Shown here one piece after another: positions 53,824-62,424 of a stretch of 64,000 nucleotides of DNA (position 1 is the first letter of the stretch; every line of letters begins with the position of its first letter). Made by a program: the position numbers and the translations under genes. Source of the DNA: an uncultured Sulfitobacter sp. (GTDB lineage Bacteria > Pseudomonadota > Alphaproteobacteria > Rhodobacterales > Rhodobacteraceae); NCBI GenBank assembly GCA_947501805.1, contig CANMXJ010000005.1, forward strand, positions 124,001-188,000. The letters run 5' to 3'. The notes beneath the pieces are model-generated. The model made no database searches. It was given only the letters and a program-made list of their open reading frames with translations, and had not been told where the DNA came from.

Positions 53824-54902
53824 TGCCCACCCGATCCCAAACGCTGGCCAAGGCAACCGCTCTGCGCGGCCTCTTCGAAGCACGCGGCGCGGCACTGGTC
53901 GAACCGCCGATCCTGCAACCTGCCGACACGCTGCTGGACCTCTATGGCGAAGACATTCGTGCGCGGGCCTATGTGACCTCTGACGCGCTGCGTGGAGAAC
54001 AGATGTTGCGCCCCGATTTCACCGTGCCAGTGGTGCAAATGCACATGGCCCACGGCGCAGACCCTGCGCGCTATACCTACGCAGGCGAAGTGTTTCGCCG
54101 CCAGGAAGATGACCCCGAGCGCGCCAATGAATATGTGCAAGTTGGATACGAGGTTTTTGACCGCGCTGATCCGGCGGCGGCGGATGCCGAGGTTTTTGCG
54201 CTGATTTCACAGGCGATGCAGGGCTTGCCAGCGACGCCGGTGACGGGGGATATCGGTGTGCTGATGGCGGCGGTGGCAGGTCTGGAGACGACCCAAGCCC
54301 GCAAGAACGCCTTGATGCGCCACCTCTGGCGACCTGCGCGGTTTACGCAGATGCTGTATCGGTTTGCAGGGCGAATTCCTGTGCCGCAAACGCGGCAGGC
54401 GTTGCTGGACGGCAAGGTTTCACGAAATGCACCTCTGATCGGCCTGCGGTCCCAAACCGAGATTGACGCACGGATTGATGCGCTCAAGGAAGATGCCGCC
54501 GCACCGCCTGTGTCAAAGCGTCAGGTTGCGCAGATCGAGGCGTTGCTGGGCGTGCGTGCGGCGCTGCCCCAAGCGATTGCGCAGTTGAATGCACTGGCCG
54601 CTGACATGCCTGCAATTGCGGATGCGGTGGCCCGTGTTGCCGCCCGTGCGCAAGCAATGTCGGATCAGGGCGTGCAGAGCGAAGCCTTGGTGTTTGACGC
54701 CAGCTATGGCCGTGCGTCGATGGAATACTACGATGGATTTGTTTTTGGCTTTTCCAGCGATAAACACCCTGAATGGCCCGAAATCGCCAGCGGCGGCCGC
54801 TATGACGCGCTGACGCGGCGATTGGGGCAGGGCGTTGAAATTCCAGCCGTTGGCGGCGTGTTGCGCCCCGGTCTGATGTTGGAACTGGAGGGGGCGGCAT
54901 GA
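53823..54902 (+). CDS. hisZ: ATP phosphoribosyltransferase regulatory subunit HisZ
   Basis: A 359-residue HisS-like protein without synthetase activity that forms a complex with short-form HisG and controls the first step of histidine synthesis. Marks are PPILQPADTLLDLYGED, RPDFTVPVVQMHM, YAGEVFRRQEDD and SMEYYDGFVFGF. The start at ATG 53823 overlaps the hisS stop by one base. It overlaps hisG by 4 bp (ATGA). Confidence 0.93.
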   Translation: MPTRSQTLAKATALRGLFEARGAALVEPPILQPADTLLDLYGEDIRARAYVTSDALRGEQMLRPDFTVPVVQMHMAHGADPARYTYAGEVFRRQEDDPERANEYVQVGYEVFDRADPAAADAEVFALISQAMQGLPATPVTGDIGVLMAAVAGLETTQARKNALMRHLWRPARFTQMLYRFAGRIPVPQTRQALLDGKVSRNAPLIGLRSQTEIDARIDALKEDAAAPPVSKRQVAQIEALLGVRAALPQAIAQLNALAADMPAIADAVARVAARAQAMSDQGVQSEALVFDASYGRASMEYYDGFVFGFSSDKHPEWPEIASGGRYDALTRRLGQGVEIPAVGGVLRPGLMLELEGAA

Positions 54903-55633
54903 TGCTCAAACTGGGTGTGCCGTCCAAGGGGCGGCTGATGGAGGATACCTTTGGCTGGTTTGCGGCGCGTGGCATCACGCTGGAACGCGCCGGATCGGAA
55001 CGTGAATATGCGGGGCGGGTTGACGGGATCAAGGGTGTTAGCCTGATGCTGCTGTCCGCCGGAGAAATCCCGCGCGAACTGGCGGCGGGGCGTATTCATC
55101 TGGGTGTGACAGGCACCGATCTTGTGCATGAGAAGCTGCCGCTGTGGGAGCAGCTTGTCGCGCCGGTTGAGGAAATGGGATTTGGCTACGCTGATCTCAT
55201 ACTGGCGGTGCCACAAGCGTGGATCGACGTCGATACGCTGGATGATCTGGATGCCGCCGCCGCAGCCTTTCGCGCTCGTCACGGGATTCGAATGCGGATC
55301 GCGACGAAGTACCACCGCCTTGTGCGCGAGTTTCTGCGCAAACACGGTGTCGCGGATTATGCCTTGGTCGACAGTCAGGGGGCGACAGAAGGCACGGTGG
55401 CCAACGAAACCGCCGAGGCGATTGCGGACATTACATCAAGCGGGGCAACGCTTGAGGCGAACCATCTCAAGGTGTTGCGCGATGATATCATCCTGAAATC
55501 TCAGGCAACTTTATGGCAAAGCCGCGTCGCGCTGTTTGACGCGACAGATAAAATGACGCTTGCCTATCTTATGGAGATGTTGCACGGCGGGCGGGCCGTT
55601 ACAGCACGCCAATCTCCGCCAACGCCTGATTGA
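54899..55633 (+). CDS. hisG: ATP phosphoribosyltransferase, short form
   Basis: A 244-residue short-form HisG, which needs HisZ; it makes phosphoribosyl-ATP from ATP and PRPP. Marks are LGVPSKGRLMEDT, HLGVTGTDLVHE, RIATKYHRLVREF and DSQGATEGTVANETAEAIAD. It is the last gene of the hisS-hisZ-hisG operon and overlaps the convergent DUF1489 gene by 35 bp at their ends. Confidence 0.95.
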   Translation: MMLKLGVPSKGRLMEDTFGWFAARGITLERAGSEREYAGRVDGIKGVSLMLLSAGEIPRELAAGRIHLGVTGTDLVHEKLPLWEQLVAPVEEMGFGYADLILAVPQAWIDVDTLDDLDAAAAAFRARHGIRMRIATKYHRLVREFLRKHGVADYALVDSQGATEGTVANETAEAIADITSSGATLEANHLKVLRDDIILKSQATLWQSRVALFDATDKMTLAYLMEMLHGGRAVTARQSPPTPD

Positions 55634-56030
55634 GTTCCAGCGGCAGCGCCTCTTCTTCGGCGCGGCCCTCTGGCAAATCAGGCGGGGCATCGGTCACGGC
55701 CAGATAACGCCATCCCTGAAACGGGCGCTTGAGGCTGGTGTGGGTGCGGATCAGTTCAGATTCCAGCACGATGGCACAGCGGCGGATGCCGTCACTGCCG
55801 ATGTACTCGTCCAACCGGTTGATCTTCTGGCGGCATTGGACAGCCCCTTTGATCACCCAGAAGATACTGCCGCCATTCACAACTTCCGCTTCGCGTTTGG
55901 GCCACATCCGTGTCACATGACGGGGCAGCCCATCGGGTGCCTGCGCGCGTTTGGTCTCTTGCCAGACGGCCAGATCCTCGACACTTTCGGTGCCAACGGA
56001 GAGTTTGATCAGATTAACAGTTTTGCTCAT
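55599..56030 (-). CDS. DUF1489 family protein
   Basis: A 143-residue protein of the alphaproteobacterial DUF1489 family (VNLIKLSVGTESVEDL, MWPKREAEVVNGGSIFWVIKG, LVATRRRPFQGWRYL-type; here SLKRPFQGWRYL). Function is unknown, though the family is broadly conserved. The start at ATG 56030 is preferred. It is divergent from nrdJ with a 216-bp gap and overlaps the end of hisG by 35 bp. Confidence 0.9.
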   Translation of the reverse strand: MSKTVNLIKLSVGTESVEDLAVWQETKRAQAPDGLPRHVTRMWPKREAEVVNGGSIFWVIKGAVQCRQKINRLDEYIGSDGIRRCAIVLESELIRTHTSLKRPFQGWRYLAVTDAPPDLPEGRAEEEALPLELNQALAEIGVL

Positions 56031-56082
56031 ACGCATTTGTCGCAGTTTCCGCATTCGGATACAAGTGCGACAATTCGCAACC

Positions 56083-56129
56083 TGCGCTTATATTGTGGCA
56101 CTTGCGTTGAAAAATACCACATGTTGTGT
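56083..56129 (+). promoter_or_regulatory. Candidate NrdR box pair upstream of nrdJ
   Basis: Two sites ending in TTGTG at 56093-56097 and 56124-56128 are exactly 31 bp apart, the usual spacing of paired NrdR boxes. The second (56114-56129) matches most positions of the consensus ACACWATATMTWGTGT; the first matches only its right half. They lie 118-164 bp before the nrdJ ATG. Confidence 0.4.
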
Positions 56130-56246
56130 ATTCTTGCTTGTGGTGGCGCGCATCATCGGGCATTGCGCATTTGTGACATTCCCGAATCCCGCGCTTGCGT
56201 TTATGGTGGCGCTTCTTCCCGATCTACAGCTCAGAAAGGCTGAAAT

Positions 56247-58514
56247 ATGACCCGATTTGCCGCCCCCATCGCCGAACAGATCTGGGATATGAAGTACCGT
56301 TTCAAGAATGCGGACGGCACGCCCAGGGATGCCACGGTCGAGGACACATGGCGGCGCATCGCACGTGATCTGGCGCAGGTCGAGAAAGAGCCGGATGTCT
56401 GGGAAGAGCGGTTCTACGCCGCGCTTGAAGATTTCAAATACCTACCGGCGGGGCGTATTACAGCCGGTGCCGGAACGGCGCGGCGGGTTACGTTGTTCAA
56501 CTGTTTTGTAATGGGGACGGTGCCCGACAGCATGGGCGGCATTTTCGACATGTTGAAGGAAGCGGCCCTGACCATGCAGCAGGGCGGCGGAATTGGCTAC
56601 GATTTTTCGACGATCCGTCCCAAGGGAGCGGACGTTTTGGGTGTGTCAGCGGATGCCTCCGGCCCGCTCTCTTTCATGGATGTCTGGGACGCGATGTGTC
56701 GCACGATCATGTCCGCAGGGTCGCGCCGCGGTGCGATGATGGCGACTATGCGCTGCGACCACCCCGATATCGAGGATTTCATCGCCGCCAAGCAAGACCC
56801 CGCACGGCTGCGCATGTTCAACATGTCCGTGTTGATTACCGACCCGTTTATGGACGCCGTCAAGGCGGACGGCTCATGGGAGCTGGTGTTTGACGGCAAG
56901 GTCTACCGCACTGTGCAAGCCCGCCTGTTGTGGGACACAATCATGCAGGCGACCTACAGCTACGCAGAACCGGGCGTGATTTTTATCGACCGGATCAATC
57001 AGGCGAACAACCTGAACTATTGCGAAACGATTGCCGCGACGAACCCGTGTGGTGAACAACCGCTGCCGCCCTATGGCGCGTGTTTGCTTGGGTCGATCAA
57101 CCTTGCGCGGCTTGTGTCCGATCCATTTGGCGACGGGGCTGAATTGAACGAAGAAGCGTTGCAAGAACTGGTCGCGACAGCCGTGCGCATGATGGACAAT
57201 GTGGTGGATGTGTCGAAATTCCCGTTGGAGGCCCAGCGTCAGGAAGCGCAGGCCAAACGCCGGATCGGTCTTGGCGTCACAGGCCTCGCGGACGCCTTGC
57301 TGATGCTTGGGCTGAAGTATGGCAGCGACAAAGGGGCCGCGCAGACCGAGGCTTGGCTCAAGGCGATTGCGCGGGCATCCTATCTGGCCTCTGTTGAACT
57401 GGCCAAGGAAAAGGGCGCATTTCCGCTGTTTGAGGCGGATGCCTATCTGTCCTCCGGCAACATGGAACAAATGGACGAGGATGTGCGCGAGGCGATCCGC
57501 ACGCACGGCATCCGAAACGCATTGCTGACCTCCATCGCGCCGACCGGTACGATCAGCCTTTATGCGGGCAATGTCAGCTCCGGCATCGAGCCGGTGTTCG
57601 CCTATGCCTATACCCGCAAGGTTTTGCAAAAAGACGGCTCGCGCACAGAAGAAGAAGTTGTCGACTACGCCGTGCAGATGTGGCGCGACCTGAAGGGGGA
57701 TGAACCCCTGCCGGACTATTTCGTGAACGCGCAAACACTTGCTCCGCTGGATCATGTCAAAATGCAGGCAGCCGCGCAGAAATGGGTGGATTCAAGTATC
57801 TCCAAGACCATCAACTGCCCCGAAGACATCAGCTTTGACGCCTTCAAGGATGTCTACATGGAAGCGTGGGATTCCGGCTGTAAAGGCTGCACGACCTACC
57901 GCCCGAATGATGTGACAGGATCGGTTTTGTCAGTGTCCGAGGACAGCAAGGCGGACAAACCCGTGCCGGTGCAGGAAGGTGGTGAGGTTGTCTATATGTC
58001 CGAGCCACTGGACCGCCCCGAAGAGTTGGAGGGCAATACCTACAAGGTTAAATGGCCCGACAGCGAGCATGCGATCTACATCACCATCAACGACATCGTG
58101 CTAAACGGCCACCGTCGCCCGTTCGAGGTCTTTATCAACTCCAAAAATATGGAACACTTTGCGTGGACCGTGGCGCTGACACGTATGATTTCTGCCGTGT
58201 TCCGTCGCGGGGGGGATGTGTCTTTTGTGGTCGAGGAACTCAAGGCTGTGTTCGATCCACGCGGCGGTGCATGGATGGGCGGCAAATATATCCCGTCCAT
58301 TCTGGCGGCAATTGGCGGTGTCATTGAAACACATATGATCGCAACAGGCTTCATCGCAGGCGAGGGGATGGGGTTGAAATCCGACCCACAGGCCAAAGTG
58401 ATCGGGCTGGGCACGCCACGAGGCAAAGCCTGTTCAAGCTGTGGGCAATACGAACTCAGGATGATCGAAGGCTGTATGACTTGTGGCTCATGCGGGCATT
58501 CCAAATGCGGCTAG
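56247..58514 (+). CDS. nrdJ: Class II (adenosylcobalamin) ribonucleotide reductase
   Basis: A 755-residue B12-dependent reductase that makes deoxyribonucleotides without oxygen dependence. Redox Cys86 (LFNCFVMG), the radical site Asn266/Cys268/Glu270 in NPCGEQPLPP, and Cys279 (YGACLLGSINL) are in order. A TSCPD-type domain (about 600-700) follows, and a cysteine-rich tail (CSSCGQYELRMIEGCMTCGSCG) that may shuttle reducing power. It is the shorter NrdJ form. The stop codon sits inside a perfect hairpin, and a strong terminator follows at 58606-58640. Confidence 0.95.
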   Translation: MTRFAAPIAEQIWDMKYRFKNADGTPRDATVEDTWRRIARDLAQVEKEPDVWEERFYAALEDFKYLPAGRITAGAGTARRVTLFNCFVMGTVPDSMGGIFDMLKEAALTMQQGGGIGYDFSTIRPKGADVLGVSADASGPLSFMDVWDAMCRTIMSAGSRRGAMMATMRCDHPDIEDFIAAKQDPARLRMFNMSVLITDPFMDAVKADGSWELVFDGKVYRTVQARLLWDTIMQATYSYAEPGVIFIDRINQANNLNYCETIAATNPCGEQPLPPYGACLLGSINLARLVSDPFGDGAELNEEALQELVATAVRMMDNVVDVSKFPLEAQRQEAQAKRRIGLGVTGLADALLMLGLKYGSDKGAAQTEAWLKAIARASYLASVELAKEKGAFPLFEADAYLSSGNMEQMDEDVREAIRTHGIRNALLTSIAPTGTISLYAGNVSSGIEPVFAYAYTRKVLQKDGSRTEEEVVDYAVQMWRDLKGDEPLPDYFVNAQTLAPLDHVKMQAAAQKWVDSSISKTINCPEDISFDAFKDVYMEAWDSGCKGCTTYRPNDVTGSVLSVSEDSKADKPVPVQEGGEVVYMSEPLDRPEELEGNTYKVKWPDSEHAIYITINDIVLNGHRRPFEVFINSKNMEHFAWTVALTRMISAVFRRGGDVSFVVEELKAVFDPRGGAWMGGKYIPSILAAIGGVIETHMIATGFIAGEGMGLKSDPQAKVIGLGTPRGKACSSCGQYELRMIEGCMTCGSCGHSKCG

Positions 58515-58528
58515 ACTGCCGCATTTGG
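58501..58528 (+). other. Perfect hairpin spanning the nrdJ stop codon
   Basis: CCAAATGCGG (58501-58510) and CCGCATTTGG (58519-58528) pair perfectly over 10 bp; the TAG (58512-58514) lies in the 8-base loop. No T-run follows, so it is probably not a terminator by itself. Confidence 0.6.
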
Positions 58529-58605
58529 AATGAATTGTGGTGTGGGACACACCATAACATGTCCATTATATAGGGTTTTTTGCCCTCTCGACCCAGATCA
58601 AATAA

Positions 58606-58640
58606 CCACCGGCAAAAAGGATTGCCGGTGGTTTCTTTTT
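58606..58640 (+). terminator. Rho-independent terminator of nrdJ
   Basis: CCACCGGCAA (58606-58615), loop AAAGGA, TTGCCGGTGG (58622-58631), then TTTCTTTTT. It has a perfect 10-bp stem with a T-rich tail. It may also block transcription arriving from the convergent RTX gene. Confidence 0.9.
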
Positions 58641-58691
58641 AAAACGACAACAAAAGTCTTCTTGGTGTCGTGGAGCGCAGTGCCTCTCTTC

Positions 58692-61319
58692 TTAGAACAC
58701 GAAGTTGCTGTCCGTCAGGCTGGCGATGCCAACTGCTTCCAGCACAAGCGTACCGCCACCGTCCCAAGCGATTGTGACGTCGTTGCCGCCGCCGCTGCTC
58801 ACAACTGATGTTGTCGCATCACGCCAATCCTGATCGGAAAGCGTACCATCAATCAAACCGAAGGCCGCAATGTCGATGAAGTCAATACCCGTCAAATCGG
58901 TGATCCGATCATCGCCCTGATTGACGTCGAACACAAAAGTATCCGCCGCGCCACCACCAGACATGATGTCATTGCCACCAGCGCCGATGATGATATCGGC
59001 ACCCGCGCCGCCAAACGCCAAGTCGTTACCAGCACCCAGATTAAGAGTATCGTTGCCAAGGCCACCATAGACTTTGTCATTGCCAAGTCCGCCAAAGACT
59101 TTGTCGTTGTCGTCCTGCGCGAAGATTAGATCGTTTCCGGACTGGCCAAACACCAGATCATTGCCTGTGCCACCGATGATGATGTCATTGTCCTCGCCAC
59201 CAAAGAGAATGTCGTTCTCCGTGCCACCGTCGACAAGGTCATCACCCTGAAGGCCGTAGATATAGTCACTTCCGCCAAGACCGTTGATGATATCAGCGTT
59301 CAGAGTTCCCGTGAGAACGTCCGGACCCTCCGTGCCGTTGATTGGCTCAGGATCGCCAACAGCTTTGCTCGGATTGGCTACGAGGAAATCGTCGAGAAGG
59401 CTCAGGCCCTCGCCCGGATCAACGCTGACCCCAACGCCAAGCTCTGCGGCCAGTCCTGTCAGCGTGGCCACAAGCTCGCCGTCAACAAAGACTGTCAGAT
59501 CATTACCCGACACACCCTGCGAAATGACAGCAGCGGCTTCGGGGACTTCGGCGTCAAAGTCAATCAAAGCATCGAACCCAATAAGGCCCAACTTGTCCGC
59601 TCCAACCTCGAAGTCGGTAATGGTGTTTTGCGTAATCACATCCGAAAGCGATGTGCCGTAAGAGACGACAAACAGGTCGGATCCCGCAAGGCCTGTGAAG
59701 ACGTTGTTGCCCGTGCCGACGAGGTAGTCATTCCCCGCAGTGCCCATAATCGAAACGTCTCCGGCGTGGATCGTGATCTCCTGATAATCCACCAACAGAT
59801 CCGTGCTGTAGATTGTGACTGGCTTGCTATCGCCTTTGACATAGATGGCGACGTCAAAATCTTCTGTCAGGTTCAGCCCGTTTTCCGAAACTTCTCCTGC
59901 ATTGTCCTGCCAGCCCGCACTGATGCTAAGTGGCGAGATATCGGTCTCCCAATCCAGCAGGTTCAGCACAGTCTGCGTTTCGGCACCGACTTCGTATTTT
60001 TCTTCACCATTCTGAACTGGAAGCGGATCACTGGGATCAAGTGGAATCGTGACACTTGGAAGGTCCTGACCGTATTTGTCAGGCAGCAAACGCCAGCGTG
60101 CGCCCGTGATGTATTCTGTTCCGTCATCGTTCAAAACGGGCTCGAACGGCTCGCGGTCCATGGTGGTGTACCAAGCATTCGTAAAGCCAAGCTCGAGATC
60201 CTCGGACGTTGATCCGATCATATCAGGGATTGAACCCATTATAGCATCAGCAAGCATCGAGTCGCGCAGAATTGTACCCGCTTCGTAGAGGGTGCCGTCA
60301 CCTGCATAATAATCGTCGATAGAGACCCAAGCGGTGCGCCCAACTTCTCCAAGATAGTTATTGATCACTTCGTATGTCGGCAATGTACCGATTGCGGATT
60401 CGTTTTCGAAATCCTCGGGACGAATCTGATCGTTGGGGTTGTTGGTGATGGTGTGATGCACAGCCAACTCCGCAGAGGTGATCTCAAACAGCTTCTTGAG
60501 TGACGAAGCGGTATCGATTTCTTTCCACGCGTCCGGCGTATCCAGTGTCGCCTCCAGACGCACATCGTTTGGCCGTTTGACATCGTTGCCCCAACGAAAG
60601 AGCAGCTTGCCATCATCTTTCATCGTCACCGAATAGTCGGTGCCGTAGGCGATGTCGTATTCGATCGTGCTTTCGTTCGGGTTGAGAAGGTCTTTGATGT
60701 CGAGAGCACCGTCCAGATTTTTGTCAGTCACACCAAAAGCCACCGGATCGGCCAGAAGGTCCATAACATATTGCTCGTCCCAAGCCGCGTTCTGGCTGAG
60801 AAGGATCAAGTTGTCGTCAAGCGCATACTGGGCACCCGGATCAGAAGGAAACTTCTGATCTGACAGGACTTGTTGCATTACGCTGTAATGCTCTGTCGAT
60901 GCTTTGACGGTGTTGCCACCGATACCGGCCAGCCACGTGCCTAGCACCGCAGGCGTTTTGAATGAGTCTGTTGGAGCGTCCGAGACTACAATGCCAGCTT
61001 GCTCACCGTTCAGCATGAGATCACCAGCCCAGCCTTCGCCGTAGTCACCATCCAACACTTTGTCCTCGGCACCAAGGAAATCGGTTACGTAGAATCCGAA
61101 TTCACTGTCGATGGGATAGAGTGTGACGCCGTCCTTTGTTGTCTTGGTGCCGTTGTCACCACTGAAGTCGATGAAATCACCACCGTCTCCTTGAGTCTGA
61201 CCGTCAAAGGTGCCGGTGATGTCATCAGTACTGAATATGTGGGTCGAAGTGAAATCAGGATCAGTGTTTAAGGGCTGATCAAAATCTACTGCTGTTCCCG
61301 GATCAATTGCTGTGGCCAT
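58692..61319 (-). CDS. Large RTX calcium-binding protein, type I secretion substrate
   Basis: An 875-residue secreted protein. The N-terminal half (1-530) has no motif I can name; it is acidic and contains stretches such as DGGDFIDFSGDNGTKTTK, EFGFYVTDFLGAED and ELAVHHTITNN. From about 535 come calcium-binding elements (GTAGNDYLVGTGNN), a linker, and a dense RTX block (about 680-795) with GGxGND units. The last 80 residues, from DTFVFDVNQGDDRI to TDSNFVF, nearly match the tail of the protease at 1964-3580. There is no N-terminal signal peptide. A GAGGA ribosome site precedes ATG 61319. No type I exporter genes are in the window. Confidence 0.85.
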   Translation of the reverse strand: MATAIDPGTAVDFDQPLNTDPDFTSTHIFSTDDITGTFDGQTQGDGGDFIDFSGDNGTKTTKDGVTLYPIDSEFGFYVTDFLGAEDKVLDGDYGEGWAGDLMLNGEQAGIVVSDAPTDSFKTPAVLGTWLAGIGGNTVKASTEHYSVMQQVLSDQKFPSDPGAQYALDDNLILLSQNAAWDEQYVMDLLADPVAFGVTDKNLDGALDIKDLLNPNESTIEYDIAYGTDYSVTMKDDGKLLFRWGNDVKRPNDVRLEATLDTPDAWKEIDTASSLKKLFEITSAELAVHHTITNNPNDQIRPEDFENESAIGTLPTYEVINNYLGEVGRTAWVSIDDYYAGDGTLYEAGTILRDSMLADAIMGSIPDMIGSTSEDLELGFTNAWYTTMDREPFEPVLNDDGTEYITGARWRLLPDKYGQDLPSVTIPLDPSDPLPVQNGEEKYEVGAETQTVLNLLDWETDISPLSISAGWQDNAGEVSENGLNLTEDFDVAIYVKGDSKPVTIYSTDLLVDYQEITIHAGDVSIMGTAGNDYLVGTGNNVFTGLAGSDLFVVSYGTSLSDVITQNTITDFEVGADKLGLIGFDALIDFDAEVPEAAAVISQGVSGNDLTVFVDGELVATLTGLAAELGVGVSVDPGEGLSLLDDFLVANPSKAVGDPEPINGTEGPDVLTGTLNADIINGLGGSDYIYGLQGDDLVDGGTENDILFGGEDNDIIIGGTGNDLVFGQSGNDLIFAQDDNDKVFGGLGNDKVYGGLGNDTLNLGAGNDLAFGGAGADIIIGAGGNDIMSGGGAADTFVFDVNQGDDRITDLTGIDFIDIAAFGLIDGTLSDQDWRDATTSVVSSGGGNDVTIAWDGGGTLVLEAVGIASLTDSNFVF

Positions 61320-61406
61320 TGGATTGGTTTCCTCTCATTAAATCAGTGCCCCTGCTCGATGGACGAAGCCGTCAACAGGAGCATGCGATAAGGGTAGCTG
61401 GTTCAG

Positions 61407-61441
61407 CGCACCCTCGATTGAGCGAAGTCAATCGAGGTGCG
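61407..61441. other. Bulged hairpin upstream of the RTX gene
   Basis: CGCACCCTCGATTG (61407-61420) pairs with CAATCGAGGTGCG (61429-61441) over 13 bp with one unpaired C; the loop is AGCGAAGT. It lies 88 bp upstream of the RTX gene start on the minus strand, so it could be in its leader or be an operator. No T-tract is present on either side. Confidence 0.5.
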
Positions 61442-61572
61442 GCAGGGGTGTGATTGGTTAACTTGAACTTTGGGAGAGACAGAAGAAGAAGTATCCTTTT
61501 CAAGCTCTTGCAGGAAACTTCGCACAATCTCCAAAACCTGAAATAAGTCACGGCACAACCATAGCGTTTGGG

Positions 61573-61887
61573 GTGATACTCGACCTGACCCTCGTGGCAT
61601 TAGGTTCCGTGCAGGCGGGCGACTCGGTTGACGCGCAGGTCTCGCAACTGATCAATTCCGGCCAGTCCAACGTGGCTTGCACGCTTTTTCAGACGCAAGG
61701 GGCATCTGCTGCCGACACCGCCTTTTTCGAAGGCCGCATTCAACAGGTTCTAGGTGGCTCAACAGGCTGCTCGGGACAGCATCGCAGATCGGATATGCTA
61801 TTCTTTTCTCTGGCCGATTGTCAGAGGCAAACTTTCTTTTCGCTGAACCAGAATTCAGGTTCTTCGCAGAGCGGTTTTGGAATTTGA
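61573..61887 (+). pseudogene. Possible fragment of an exported protein
   Basis: A 104-residue frame with a GTG start. Its first 60 residues look protein-like (GDSVDAQVSQLINSGQSN, ASAADTAFFEGRIQQVLGG), recalling the alpha-helical repeats before outer-membrane barrels of the Slam type, then turn to low-quality sequence. No ribosome site is convincing. It is most likely a truncated remnant or chance. Confidence 0.25.
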
Positions 61888-62424
61888 TAGGTAAACAAGC
61901 AATAAGGGCGGTGCATCAAGTGCTGTCCTTTTTTGTTTGGTATCAGTCGCTGAGCAAAACGCCTCTGGGGCGTTTCTGCGCAAGTCTAGCTGATGACGAA
62001 ACCATGATTGATCGTCCCGCCTGGAAGCGTTCACCGCTCCGGGGAGGGCGTGAAAGATGTGCTCTTTGGTCGGTATTTTTCTTTCCCGCTTGGTAAGGAT
62101 CAACAAGATACCGACTTCGCCGGGCTTGTGAAAAAACCTCGCCCGCTATTGCATGATGCGCGGAAGAATCCGCGATTTTGAGTTGTTCACTGGCTCATGC
62201 GAATTCTGTCGGCGGATTTATCTCGTACAGGTATCGCCCGTCTTTGAGATCCGTTGCGCATTGCGAAACGGATCATAAAAGCAAAAGGTATACAATTTTT
62301 GATTGAATACACTCTTGGGTGAGTGATTCACTGAAATTCCCTTTCAGATTGATTTTTGTCAACCGAGATACGTGGTTCCCGAGTACCCTCTTTTCACTGG
62401 AAAATTTCATTAGAGGAGCTCGTT

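Larger units (their letters stand above)
61320..62424. other. Long gap with a possible gene fragment
   Basis: 1.1 kb with little supported content. It includes a bulged hairpin at 61407-61441 and a fragment-like frame at 61573-61887. The rest has no frame worth calling. A GAGGAG ribosome site lies just before the next gene. Confidence 0.45.
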
